In this document: positions 9,158 to 17,397 of the stretch, one piece after another
Layout: every line of letters starts with the position of its first letter
How positions within the stretch are numbered: the first letter of the stretch is position 1
From: Acidobacteriota bacterium
GTDB taxonomy: Bacteria > Acidobacteriota > Blastocatellia > RBC074
Length of the DNA: 64,000 bases
Reading direction: 5' to 3'
Assembly: GCA_018269055.1 (NCBI GenBank)
Contig: JAFDVI010000024.1
Span: forward strand, 558,001-622,000
Made by a program: the position numbers and the translations under genes
Notes under the pieces: model-generated
What the model was told of the DNA's origin: nothing
The model's database searches: none
Seen by the model: only the letters and a program-made list of their open reading frames with translations

Positions 9158-10579
9158 TTGATTCAAACCAACTCTCGATCTCATAAAATCCTGGTCGTTG
9201 ACGATGAACGCGGCGCGCGCATGGCGCTGGAAGTTCCGCTGCGGATGAGCGGGTACGATGTTGCCGCTGCAACCTGCGGCCGCGAAGCCATCGCGCTCGG
9301 TCAAAACAAACGCTTCGATGTGGTGCTGACGGACATTTACATGCCGGACATCACCGGATTGGAAGTCGTGCGTGAATTCCGCCGCTTCAGCCCCGACACC
9401 AAAATCATTGCCGTCACCGCGCAAGGTTCGCTGGAAATCGCCATGCAGGCCGTCGAAGAAGGCGCATTTGATTTCATTGCCAAACCCTTCAACATTGACG
9501 AAGTGCTTTCCATCGTCGGCCGCGCAGCGCAACACGCCGTCACCACACAAGCCGTCAGCCCGGACCCCGCGCACGATTTTTCGGCTTCGGGGTTGATCGG
9601 CCACAGCCCGCAAATGGTTCGCGCGTACAAATTGACCGCGCATGCCGCGCGGACAAACGCCACTGTGCTAATCGAAGGCGAATCCGGCACCGGCAAAGAG
9701 CTGATCGCACGCGCCATTCACAACCACAGCGCGCGCACCGACCGACCGTTCACCGCCGTCAATTGTTCGGCGATGATCGAAACATTGTTGGAATCGGAGC
9801 TGTTCGGTTACACCAAAGGCAGCTTCACCGGCGCAGCCACGGATCGCGCCGGATTGTTTGAAGCTTCGGAAGGCGGCACGATTTTTCTGGATGAACTCAG
9901 CGGAACCAGCCAGTCTTTCCAGGCCAGTTTGCTGCGCGTGTTGCAGGAAAAAGAGGTTCGCCGCATCGGCAGCCGCGATGCGCGCAAAATTGATGTTCGC
10001 GTCATTGGCGCAACCAACATCAATCTGGAAGAAATGGCCAATCGCGGAGAATTTCGCGCCGATCTGTTTTACCGGCTGAGCGTTCTGACGATCAATTTGC
10101 CGCCATTACGACTGCGCGGAGCAGAAGACGTGGCGTTACTCGCACATCACTTTTTGAAAAAATACGAACGCGAACACGGCGACCAGATTCGCATCGGCGA
10201 AGACGTGATTGATTTGCTGGCGCGGTATTCCTGGCCGGGAAATGTACGAGAATTGGAAAACACCATCGAACACGCCGCAGCCGTATGCGCCGACCGGCTG
10301 ATCACGATCAACGATTTGCCGCAGCGTATTGTTGAGCGCGCAGCGCCACACGTAATTGCTTCGGCAACCCAACCCGCCGCAACCGGCCTTTCATTGATTG
10401 ACGACCGTCCCAGTCTGGCCGAACTCGAACGCCGGTACGTGCAACTGGTGCTTTCGGAAAACGGCGGCAACAAATCGCGCGCGGCGGAACTGCTCGGCAT
10501 AGATCGTCGCACCATTTATCGTTACCTGGAAGTCTCCGCTCAAACTGACAGCGTCAGTCAAAACGACGATGCCGAATAG
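9158..10579 (+). CDS. Sigma54-dependent response regulator (NtrC family)
   Basis: Cytosolic activator that, when phosphorylated, opens sigma54 promoters. It has a receiver domain (phospho-Asp in VVLTDIYMP), an AAA+ domain with Walker A GESGTGKE, the sigma54-contact loop GSFTGA, Walker B TIFLDE, and RxDLFYRL. A Fis-type helix-turn-helix at the C-terminus contains NKSRAAELLGIDRRTIYRYL. The frame is open back to an ATG at 8903, but that would overlap the FecR gene by 233 bp. I prefer the TTG at 9158, which has TGAGG upstream and gives 473 residues, normal for the family; a GTG at 9107 is another choice. Its 3' end overlaps the kinase gene by 11 bp, so the two form a two-component pair. The nearest likely target is the sigma54 promoter at 13195. 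Confidence 0.92.
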   Translation: MIQTNSRSHKILVVDDERGARMALEVPLRMSGYDVAAATCGREAIALGQNKRFDVVLTDIYMPDITGLEVVREFRRFSPDTKIIAVTAQGSLEIAMQAVEEGAFDFIAKPFNIDEVLSIVGRAAQHAVTTQAVSPDPAHDFSASGLIGHSPQMVRAYKLTAHAARTNATVLIEGESGTGKELIARAIHNHSARTDRPFTAVNCSAMIETLLESELFGYTKGSFTGAATDRAGLFEASEGGTIFLDELSGTSQSFQASLLRVLQEKEVRRIGSRDARKIDVRVIGATNINLEEMANRGEFRADLFYRLSVLTINLPPLRLRGAEDVALLAHHFLKKYEREHGDQIRIGEDVIDLLARYSWPGNVRELENTIEHAAAVCADRLITINDLPQRIVERAAPHVIASATQPAATGLSLIDDRPSLAELERRYVQLVLSENGGNKSRAAELLGIDRRTIYRYLEVSAQTDSVSQNDDAE

Positions 10580-13025
10580 CTATCAGTCCATTCGCACTAC
10601 CGCAATCCTGATTTTTAGCATTGCGCTGGTTGTCATTGTGACCTGGTTTGTGCCTTCGCTATCGGCAGCCTCGACAAACATGCTGTTTCGATTGCGCGGC
10701 GCGCTCAGGTCCCCTGCGGATATTGTCATCGTCGCCATTGATGATTACAGCTTGCAAAAACTCGGCGGACGTTTTGGTTCCTGGCCGTGGCCGCGTTCGG
10801 TGATGGCCGAAGCTCTGGACAAACTCACTAAAACCAGACCGCTCAGCATTGGCTTGGACGTGATTTACGCCGAAGCGTCCACGCCGGAAGACGATAACCG
10901 ACTGGCGGCGGCAATCGAGCACAATGGGCGCGTCGTATTGCCTGCACAGTTGTATGAAGTCTCAACGACGGAAGCGGCAGCGAACGGTTTCACGAAAAAC
11001 AACGCGACCGCGTGGTTGCGTCCGATTCCGGCTGTTGCCAATGCGGCGCAGGCAATCGGCCACGCGCACATTTCTCCCGGGGTTGACGGGATGGTGCGCA
11101 GCATTCAACTCAGCAAAGCCGATGACCGCGCGGAAAAACTGTGGGCGCTCAGCGCCGAAGTCATACGCCTGGCCGAAAACATCTCCGACAGTGCCATCGA
11201 AGAGCGACCCAGTGAATTGAAATTCGGCACCTATCTGATTCCTGTGCGCGACGAATCCTCGGCTTCCGCCATTCCCGGCGTCAGCATCATCCGGCAAAAC
11301 GAGATGATGATTAATTTTGCAGGGCCAACCGGATCGTTCAACACCGTCAGCATCGCCGATGTGATCGAAGGTAAAATCAAACCGCAAACTTTTGCGGGCA
11401 AAATTGTGTTGATCGGCGCGACGGCGGCATCCATGGGCGATTCGCGCGTGGTTCCGTTTATGAACTTCGCCACCGAACGCCGCGAAGGCGGCCAGGAAAT
11501 GCCCGGCGTGGAAATTCACGCCAACGTCATCAACACCATTCGTAGCCGTCTGGCGCTGCGCAATTTGCCGGATTGGGGAGCTTTCGCCGTTGCGTTGGCG
11601 GTCATTGTGTTATCGGCGATGACCATTCGTTGGTTGGACGGCTGGCGTCAGGTTCTGGTGTTGGGTTTGATCTTGCTGGCAATAATTTTCGGCAGTTTGA
11701 TTGCGTTTGACTGGTTTTTGGTCGTGCCGCCTCTGCCAGCGATGTTGACCGGATTTGCCGTGGTGATTCCTTTGCTGCTCAACCGTTCGCTCAGCACCAG
11801 TCGTGAACTGGACATCAAGCTTGCGGCGCTGGTCAGCAGCCAGCAAGGATTTCTGACACAGGATTCAAGTGCGCAATCCGAATTTGTCAACAATCAGTTT
11901 TTGCCCCAACCGCTGGCTTGGAAGCTGCGCGCCGTGGACGATCTGACGACGCAGTTGCTGGCGCGAATGGGGTTCATCAACCGCATCCTGTCCAGCATGG
12001 ATGAAGGCGTGTTGGTCGCCGATTTGACGGGGCGCATCGTGTTTGCAAATCGGGAAGCGCAGGAACTGTTCGGCTTCCTGGAGCAGCAATTGACAGGCAA
12101 ATACTTCGCGGAGTTTCTGGCCGAACGCGGCAAGTTGGATGTTCAAAAGTTGAACGAAGCCATTTCTGTCGCGCTCGGCGGCCACAGCGCGCAGCTTGAA
12201 TTTGAAATCCCAAAACCCGAACCTCGCCATTTTTCGTTGCTGCTTTCCGCCTTGGCGACCAACCCGGAAGACCACAGCGCCATTGGCGTCGTGGCGTTGA
12301 TTTCCGACATCACCAAACGCGTCCAGTTGGATCGAATGAAAACCGAAACGTTGCAACTGGTGTCGCACGAACTGCGAACGCCGTTGACTTCGATTCAAGG
12401 CTTGAGCGATGTGCTGTTGAAATTTCCCGTTGCCGCCGATGAATCGCGCGAAATGCTGGGCGTGATTAATGCCGAATCGGTTCGACTGGCGGAAACCATC
12501 AACCGGTATCTGGATTTGACGCGTCTGGAATCGGGAGCACAACCGTTGCGATTGTCGCCGGTGAATTGTCAGGAATTGATCGCCGATTGTTTCCGTCAGC
12601 TTTCGGTTTTTGCCGCCGAGCGAAAAGTTCGACTCAGCTCGCAAGTAGAATCGGGCTTGCCACTGCTGCAAGCCGACGAGCAATTGTTGACTCAGGCCGT
12701 CAGCAATCTGCTCAGCAACGCCATCAAATACAGTCCGCCGGAAACAGAAGTCACAGTTGCGGCGGGTTTAAGCCAGAACCATTTTGTCATCAGCGTTCGC
12801 GATCAAGGGTTTGGGATTCAACCTGAAGCACGGGAAAAAATCTTCGAGAAATTCTTTCGCCTGGAGCGCGACACGTCGTCAAACATTGTCGGCACTGGAT
12901 TGGGATTGCCGTTGGTAAGGGAAATTGTCGAACAACACGGCGGTCGAATCACCGTTGAAAGCGCGCCCGGTCAAGGCTCTACCTTTTCGATTTACCTGCC
13001 GTTCCAATCGCCGGCAACTCGCTGA
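10569..13025 (+). CDS. CHASE2-PAS sensor histidine kinase
   Basis: Membrane sensor of a two-component system. The 818 residues have an N-terminal membrane helix and a CHASE2 extracytoplasmic domain (about 30-330, with VIVAIDDYSLQKLG and a FAGKIVLIGATA segment). Three closely spaced membrane helices (about 335-400) follow, then a PAS domain (about 460-570). Next comes a HisKA domain with the phospho-His at about 600 in LVSHELRTPLTSIQG, and a HATPase domain with N, G1 and G2 boxes (NLLSNAIKYSPPE, VRDQGFGI, GTGLGLPLV). The ATG overlaps the regulator's end by 11 bp, implying translational coupling. The exported FecR protein three steps upstream could act with the CHASE2 domain; that is inference. 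Confidence 0.94.
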   Translation: MPNSYQSIRTTAILIFSIALVVIVTWFVPSLSAASTNMLFRLRGALRSPADIVIVAIDDYSLQKLGGRFGSWPWPRSVMAEALDKLTKTRPLSIGLDVIYAEASTPEDDNRLAAAIEHNGRVVLPAQLYEVSTTEAAANGFTKNNATAWLRPIPAVANAAQAIGHAHISPGVDGMVRSIQLSKADDRAEKLWALSAEVIRLAENISDSAIEERPSELKFGTYLIPVRDESSASAIPGVSIIRQNEMMINFAGPTGSFNTVSIADVIEGKIKPQTFAGKIVLIGATAASMGDSRVVPFMNFATERREGGQEMPGVEIHANVINTIRSRLALRNLPDWGAFAVALAVIVLSAMTIRWLDGWRQVLVLGLILLAIIFGSLIAFDWFLVVPPLPAMLTGFAVVIPLLLNRSLSTSRELDIKLAALVSSQQGFLTQDSSAQSEFVNNQFLPQPLAWKLRAVDDLTTQLLARMGFINRILSSMDEGVLVADLTGRIVFANREAQELFGFLEQQLTGKYFAEFLAERGKLDVQKLNEAISVALGGHSAQLEFEIPKPEPRHFSLLLSALATNPEDHSAIGVVALISDITKRVQLDRMKTETLQLVSHELRTPLTSIQGLSDVLLKFPVAADESREMLGVINAESVRLAETINRYLDLTRLESGAQPLRLSPVNCQELIADCFRQLSVFAAERKVRLSSQVESGLPLLQADEQLLTQAVSNLLSNAIKYSPPETEVTVAAGLSQNHFVISVRDQGFGIQPEAREKIFEKFFRLERDTSSNIVGTGLGLPLVREIVEQHGGRITVESAPGQGSTFSIYLPFQSPATR

Positions 13026-13194
13026 TCGCTCGCCGTTGCGCAAATCTGTCACAAAGACTCAGGTCGCCACAGAAAACTCCCGTCGTTTTTTGCCACGACT
13101 GAACATAGGGCAGCTATCACTTTTACAGACTCCCAAACGGTGAAACATCAATGAATACAGGCATTTTGACGAGCTCTATGGTCTGAGGCGGTTT

Positions 13195-13209
13195 TGGCAC
13201 ATACGTTGC
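13195..13209 (+). promoter_or_regulatory. Sigma54 (-24/-12) promoter, full consensus
   Basis: TGGCAC-N5-TTGC with GG and GC separated by exactly 10 nt matches the sigma54 core consensus at every conserved position. It lies 170 nt after the kinase gene and 158 nt before the ATG at 13368, on the same strand. A start site about 12 nt downstream would give a leader of about 148 nt that contains the 79-nt hairpin. A weak inverted repeat GTCGT-N8-ACGAC at 13082-13099, about 110 nt upstream, is at a fitting distance for an activator site but is short. Confidence 0.7.
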
Positions 13210-13253
13210 CAAACGATAAGCGAAGGTCGAATTTGAGATTGATCTTCCCGGTC

Positions 13254-13332
13254 GGCGCGTTTCACGCTCAGTAAGGGGAGCGGTTTTCGTGAATCAAAGA
13301 GCTTTGATTGCCGCTTGAGTGTGAAACGCGCC
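13254..13332 (+). promoter_or_regulatory. 79-nt hairpin in the leader of the small secreted protein gene
   Basis: Arms 13254-13270 and 13316-13332 pair over 17 bp with one wobble. On the right side the next five bases (13311-13315, CCGCT) pair with 13279-13283 (AGCGG). An apical stem, AATCAAAG with CTTTGATT, lies at 13292-13309. The right foot is 35 nt before the ATG at 13368, so it lies in the mRNA leader if transcription starts at the sigma54 promoter at 13195. No T-run follows, so it is not a simple terminator. It could be a stabilising or regulatory leader, a processed small RNA, or a MITE-like repeat. Confidence 0.6.
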
Positions 13333-13367
13333 ATTTATCAACAGCACGGAAAATAGGAGTAAATTAA

Positions 13368-13901
13368 ATGATGAAAAGACAAGTGAGATGGATCGGCGCT
13401 TTGATGATGTTGTTGTGCGCGCTTGCGCTCAGCCTGAGCACCGCCTTCGGACAATCGCAACGCGACCCGCTCGGCCAATTGAAACGAGCCATTACCCAGG
13501 CCAACGCCCCGATTTTGATCTCTACGCAGGAATCTGCGATTACCGCTTTGATCACCGCTTACAAAGATGCGCAACCGGATGAGCCCGACGCAACGATTGA
13601 AGCCGCGCGCGACGCTTACGTTGCCGCCATTTTGGCGGGCAAACTGGCCGATGCGCAGGCGCAGGCGACGATCATTGCCAACCAGTCTGCCGTGTTGGCG
13701 AAAAATCGGCTGGATGCCCAAGCCAAATTCGACATTGATGTGCTGACCATTCTTTTCAACGGCGGGCAGCTCGATCCGTTAAACACCAAATTTGGCGCAG
13801 AGCGCGTGCTGGGACTTGTCAGTTCGTTGGCTGGACCTGGTGGCGGTTTTGATGGTGGCGGGCCTGGCGGCGGCGGCCATCCCGGCGGTGGTCGTCCATA
13901 G
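13368..13901 (+). CDS. Small secreted protein with Gly-rich tail, unknown function
   Basis: The 177-residue product has a Sec signal peptide (about 1-29, ending STAFGQ). A largely helical middle rich in Ala, Gln, Asp and Ile (about 30-145) follows, then a tail made almost only of Gly with Pro, His and Asp. No family is recognised. The helical part has two similar Ala-rich stretches and could bind a partner or membrane. A clear AGGAG site precedes the ATG. Upstream lie a sigma54 promoter and a 79-nt hairpin, and a good terminator follows, so it is a single-gene unit. Its position directly after the sigma54 regulator and kinase makes it the best candidate target of that system. Confidence 0.8.
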   Translation: MMKRQVRWIGALMMLLCALALSLSTAFGQSQRDPLGQLKRAITQANAPILISTQESAITALITAYKDAQPDEPDATIEAARDAYVAAILAGKLADAQAQATIIANQSAVLAKNRLDAQAKFDIDVLTILFNGGQLDPLNTKFGAERVLGLVSSLAGPGGGFDGGGPGGGGHPGGGRP

Positions 13902-13961
13902 CCAGGGATTTTTCCGAGATCAATCGTTGATCACACAAACACGCAACAAGTGAGGGGAGGG

Positions 13962-13995
13962 AAGCTGTCATTTAGCAACGAATGGCAGCTTTTTT
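13962..13995 (+). terminator. Rho-independent terminator
   Basis: An 11-bp stem (13962-13972 with 13981-13991, one wobble) with an 8-nt loop is followed by a T-run. It ends the small secreted protein transcript and sits directly against the 3' end of the convergent thioesterase gene. Confidence 0.85.
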
Positions 13996-14397
13996 CTATT
14001 CGTCCTTGATCGGGATGGGTTTCCGATTTTCATCCACGGCGACGTAAACCGCCTCGGCTTCCATCACGCGAACCACATTGTCGCCATCACGATATCGCAT
14101 AGCTTCGACAACGATTCCAACTGTGACCGAAGTCCGACCGAGTTTGATCGTGCGGGTATAAAAACTGATCACGTCGCCAACAAACACTGGCGCAATGAAT
14201 TCGATTCCGCGCATGGCAACGGTGACGAACAGTTTGTCGGCATGTTTGCGTGCCTCAATGCCTCCGGCCTGATCCAGATGGCTCAAGATGACTCCGCCGA
14301 AAATGGTTCCGCCCGGATTGGTATCGCGCGGCAGCATTGAAACCCGGATTGCCAGTTCGCCAAGTTCGATGTTTTGCTCATTTTTTGCTTCACTCAT
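13996..14397 (-). CDS. Acyl-CoA thioesterase (hotdog fold, YciA/ACOT type)
   Basis: Hydrolyses acyl-CoA thioesters in the cytosol. The 133 residues show the hotdog signature: [20 protein letters not shown] at the start of the long helix, then the strand [20 protein letters not shown], as in YciA and eukaryotic ACOT enzymes. A strand with [20 protein letters not shown] follows. The length is normal for a single-domain YciA-like enzyme. It is divergent from hemF, only 58 bp away, so the two share a promoter region. The physiological acyl-CoA is unknown. Confidence 0.88.
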   Translation of the reverse strand: MSEAKNEQNIELGELAIRVSMLPRDTNPGGTIFGGVILSHLDQAGGIEARKHADKLFVTVAMRGIEFIAPVFVGDVISFYTRTIKLGRTSVTVGIVVEAMRYRDGDNVVRVMEAEAVYVAVDENRKPIPIKDE

Positions 14398-14455
14398 AAG
14401 CCGCGTATCCTAGCTTCCGTTGGCGAGATTTGCCAAACTGCGACACAATTCCGCC

Positions 14456-15385
14456 ATGCAAAATCATCAACCAATCAAACAACGCGCGCAGGAATTTTTC
14501 TCCGGACTGCAGGACACCATTTGCCGCACGCTGGAAGAGGCCGATGGCCTGGCCAAGTTTCGAGAAGACAACTGGGAACGCGAAGGCGGCGGCGGTGGGC
14601 GGACTCGCGTAATGGAAAACGGCGCAGTGTTTGAAAAGGGCGGGGTCAATTTTTCCGCCGTCGCCGGAGTTTTGCCGGATCAGTTTGCCGCCAAAATTGG
14701 CGAAGGAGTCGTCGGTGCCGAAGGGCGTGAGTTTTTTGCCACCGGAATTTCCCTGGTTTTGCATCCGCGCAATCCTTACGTGCCGACGGTGCATGCCAAT
14801 TTCCGGTATTTGGAAAAGGGACGGGCAAGGTGGTTTGGAGGCGGAGCCGACCTGACACCTTTTTACCCATACCGCGAAGACGTAGTTCATTTTCACCAAA
14901 CCTTGAAAATCGCCTGTGACCAGCATGACACAGATTATTATCCGCGCTTCAAAACATGGTGCGACGAATACTTTTTCATCAAACATCGCAACGAAACGCG
15001 AGGCGTCGGAGGAATCTTTTTTGACTACCTCCAAGGAGATGAAGAGAAGCTGTTCGCTTTTGTACAAGACGTTGGCGAAGCATTCCTGCCTGCTTATTTG
15101 CCAATCGTTGCCAAACGGCAAGGCGAAGTTTTTGGGGAACGCGAACAGAAGTTTCAGTGGATTCGTCGAGGTCGTTATGCCGAATTCAACCTGGTTTATG
15201 ACCGTGGGACGGTGTTCGGTTTGGAAACACGTGGGCGGACTGAGTCCATTTTGATGTCACTGCCACCGTTAGCAAGTTGGGTTTACGATTACACGCCAGA
15301 AGTTGGCACTGCTGAAGCTGAGGCGTGGACTTACTTCACTCCGCAGGACTGGTTGGGGGCGGTTGATATGGTTACGAAAAATTGA
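14456..15385 (+). CDS. hemF: Oxygen-dependent coproporphyrinogen III oxidase
   Basis: Converts coproporphyrinogen III to protoporphyrinogen IX using oxygen in heme synthesis. The 309 residues match HemF throughout: FREDNWEREGGGGGRTRVM, the loop RWFGGGADLTPFYPY, KTWCDEYFFIKHRNETRG and RRGRYAEFNLVYDRGT near the C-terminus. The start at 14456 gives MQNHQPIKQRAQEFF, which fits the family; an earlier in-frame start at 14420 would add 12 unsupported residues and leave little room for promoters. A functional HemF argues that the organism lives with oxygen. A strong hairpin terminator stands about 210 bp after the stop. Confidence 0.96.
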   Translation: MQNHQPIKQRAQEFFSGLQDTICRTLEEADGLAKFREDNWEREGGGGGRTRVMENGAVFEKGGVNFSAVAGVLPDQFAAKIGEGVVGAEGREFFATGISLVLHPRNPYVPTVHANFRYLEKGRARWFGGGADLTPFYPYREDVVHFHQTLKIACDQHDTDYYPRFKTWCDEYFFIKHRNETRGVGGIFFDYLQGDEEKLFAFVQDVGEAFLPAYLPIVAKRQGEVFGEREQKFQWIRRGRYAEFNLVYDRGTVFGLETRGRTESILMSLPPLASWVYDYTPEVGTAEAEAWTYFTPQDWLGAVDMVTKN

Positions 15386-15547
15386 AGCGTTCGTCCGAAA
15401 TTCTGGATAAAAACAGGGGATCAATGTGGACTCAAATCCTCGGATTTACTGATAAACCAAAGGTTTTTGGGGAGATAGCTTGGAATCCTGTTGGCAGATA
15501 TTCGTGGCATCGTGCTTGCTCTATTTGTCACCGAGTGCGAGTTAGTT

Positions 15548-15593
<46 letters not shown>

Positions 15594-15596
15594 TAC

Positions 15597-15629
15597 AAGG
15601 AGAGATCAAAAGTCTCTCCTTATTTTTTA
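15597..15629 (+). terminator. Rho-independent terminator downstream of hemF
   Basis: AAGGAGAGA and TCTCTCCTT form a perfect 9-bp stem around a 7-nt loop, followed by ATTTTTT. The stretch between hemF and this terminator (15386-15596) has no convincing gene and would be a long 3' UTR or an unlinked small RNA. Confidence 0.85.
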
Positions 15630-15674
15630 TGTTTCACCGCTTGTTGCCGTGCGGCTCAACTTGAGCCAGGCGAA

Positions 15675-16862
15675 TCAGATTTGGGCCAGGGCCTGATCGA
15701 AATCGCCTAGCAAATCCGCTTCGTCCTCCAACCCGACAGAAATTCTGATCAACCCTTCGTTGATTCCGGTGGCAGCGCGTTGTTCCGGGGACAATTGCAA
15801 ACTCCACATCGAAGCCGGGTGCACAACCAGAGTTTCAAAACCGCCCAAACTGGCTGCGCGAACCCCAAGTTTCAGTGCCGACATTACTTTGTCGGCTGCC
15901 GAATACCCGCCACGCAATTCGGCGCTCAGCATTCCGGTGAAACCTGACATTTGCGATTTGGCCAGTTCATGCTGCGGGTGCGTTTCCAGTCCGGGGTAAT
16001 AAACACGGGCGACTTTGGGATGCGTTTCCAGAAACCGGGCCAGTGCCATCGCGTTGCTGTTGTGCCGGTCAACGCGCAATCCCAACGTTCGCAATCCGCG
16101 CAGCAACAACCACGCATCAAACGGGCTTAGGGCGGCTCCGGCCACCAGCGCAAAGCGCCAGACCCGCTCAAGCAACTCCTGGTTGCCAACCATTGCTCCA
16201 GCGGTGACGTCGTGGTGGCCGCCAATATATTTCGTCGCGCTGTGGACAACGGCGTCAATGCCAAATTCCAAAGGGCGCTGATTGATCGGTGTCGCAAAGG
16301 TGTTATCGCAAATGGTCAAAATCCCCTTGGATTTGGCCAGTTCGACGATGAACCGCAAATCGGTCAATTGCATCAGCGGATTGACCGGCGTTTCGACGTA
16401 AATCATTTTAGTGTTGGGTTTCACCGCGTCGGCAAATTCGGCATTGCTGGTTTGGTCCACGAAACTGACTTCGATGCCCCAGCGAGGCAGGATGTCTTTC
16501 AGCAGCGAGGTGGCTCCGGCGTAATGATTTCGCTGCGCAATGATGTGGTCGCCTATGTTCAATTGGCTGGCAATGGCAGAAAAGATCGCTCCCATGCCGG
16601 AACCGAACACCAGCGCCAGTTCGCCGCCTTCCAGTTCCGCCAAGGTTTCTTCCACCATCGCGTGGTTGGGATTGCCGTAGCGGGTGTAAAACTCCTGCGG
16701 TTTGGTGGCGATGGCGATTTCGGCGAACTCTTCGGCGGTTTCAGCACCAAACGTGGTTGTTTGCCAAATTGGCGGGCTGATGGCCGAAGTTCGATTCAAT
16801 TTTTGAGCTGCGTAAACCGATTTGGTTTGCAGGCCCTTCATTTCTGCTTTGTCCTTGTTCAT
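15675..16862 (-). CDS. Trans-sulfuration PLP enzyme (cystathionine gamma-synthase / Met gamma-lyase family)
   Basis: Fold-type I PLP enzyme of Cys/Met metabolism. The 395 residues show [20 protein letters not shown] (phosphate-binding Tyr/Arg from the neighbouring subunit), [19 protein letters not shown] with the pyridine-binding Asp, and [15 protein letters not shown] with the PLP lysine. The family covers cystathionine gamma-synthase, gamma-lyase, methionine gamma-lyase and O-acetylhomoserine sulfhydrylase, which cannot be told apart safely by eye. The start has AAAGGA at good spacing. Upstream lie a terminator-like hairpin and a perfect 22-bp palindrome, which may regulate it. The preceding gene encodes an ACT-domain protein, a fold that often binds amino acids. 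Confidence 0.9.
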   Translation of the reverse strand: MNKDKAEMKGLQTKSVYAAQKLNRTSAISPPIWQTTTFGAETAEEFAEIAIATKPQEFYTRYGNPNHAMVEETLAELEGGELALVFGSGMGAIFSAIASQLNIGDHIIAQRNHYAGATSLLKDILPRWGIEVSFVDQTSNAEFADAVKPNTKMIYVETPVNPLMQLTDLRFIVELAKSKGILTICDNTFATPINQRPLEFGIDAVVHSATKYIGGHHDVTAGAMVGNQELLERVWRFALVAGAALSPFDAWLLLRGLRTLGLRVDRHNSNAMALARFLETHPKVARVYYPGLETHPQHELAKSQMSGFTGMLSAELRGGYSAADKVMSALKLGVRAASLGGFETLVVHPASMWSLQLSPEQRAATGINEGLIRISVGLEDEADLLGDFDQALAQI

Positions 16863-16880
16863 TCAAAATCCTTTCAACGC

Positions 16881-16921
16881 AAAAACCCGAAGCCGCGGGG
16901 AAATCGTTGTTCAGCGGCTTC
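16881..16921 (-). terminator. Terminator-like hairpin between ACT gene and metB-like gene
   Basis: On the minus strand GAAGCCGC pairs with GCGGCTTC (16914-16921 with 16889-16896) and is followed by GGG and a T-run. It either ends the ACT/cyclase/peptidase operon or works as an attenuator in the leader of the PLP enzyme, whose ATG is 19 nt further on. Confidence 0.65.
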
Positions 16922-16923
16922 AG

Positions 16924-16945
16924 GATTAACGTTGTGACGTTAATC
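16924..16945. promoter_or_regulatory. Perfect palindrome, operator or hairpin
   Basis: GATTAACG-TTGTGA-CGTTAATC has 8-bp arms and a 6-nt spacer. It sits just 9 nt from the 3' end of the ACT gene and directly before the terminator-like hairpin. It may be an operator for the PLP enzyme or a second stem of the same leader structure. Confidence 0.4.
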
Positions 16946-16953
16946 AAAATGGC

Positions 16954-17397
16954 TCAGTGTTGTGACAGGTGGGTGTATTGCAACGTCATCAGCGCCTGTT
17001 TGGCGGCGGTGACGGCGGCGGCGAATTGCGAGTCCTGAACCAAAACAGCGTCCGTGCTGTACGTCGAAACGCTCAAAATGCTGATGTCGGCAATGGCCAG
17101 CGCGCGGCTGATTTCCGCAATGAACCCGACGACGGTGAAATCCAGGAACGTGTCGAAACGGATCATCCGCCAGTTGCCGCGAACTTCCGCATCGGGAAAG
17201 CCTGACGCGACTTGATGCCAAATGTCTTCGGCAATCATCAGGGTGATTTCCTGTTTGTCGCGTGTCAACGAAACAAATTCCTGATTTGACGCGTCCCGAA
17301 TACACTCCACAGCCGCCTGGTAAGCAGACAGCGGTAAACTGGCAACCGCATATTTGGTTTCAGGGAGATAAAGTTGAATTGCCATGGCGTCATTCAA
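16954..17397 (-). CDS. ACT-domain protein
   Basis: The 147-residue protein has a C-terminal ACT-like ligand-binding half (about 90-145) with [20 protein letters not shown] and then [15 protein letters not shown]. This is the pattern of the CASTOR-type ACT domains that bind amino acids. The N-terminal half contains [19 protein letters not shown], another typical part of this group. It overlaps the upstream cyclase gene by 8 bp, so it is co-translated with the cyclase and the Xaa-Pro peptidase. A role as an amino-acid-sensing partner is plausible for a peptide/amino-acid operon but is inference. A second ATG at 17385 is an alternative start. Confidence 0.75.
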   Translation of the reverse strand: MNDAMAIQLYLPETKYAVASLPLSAYQAAVECIRDASNQEFVSLTRDKQEITLMIAEDIWHQVASGFPDAEVRGNWRMIRFDTFLDFTVVGFIAEISRALAIADISILSVSTYSTDAVLVQDSQFAAAVTAAKQALMTLQYTHLSQH

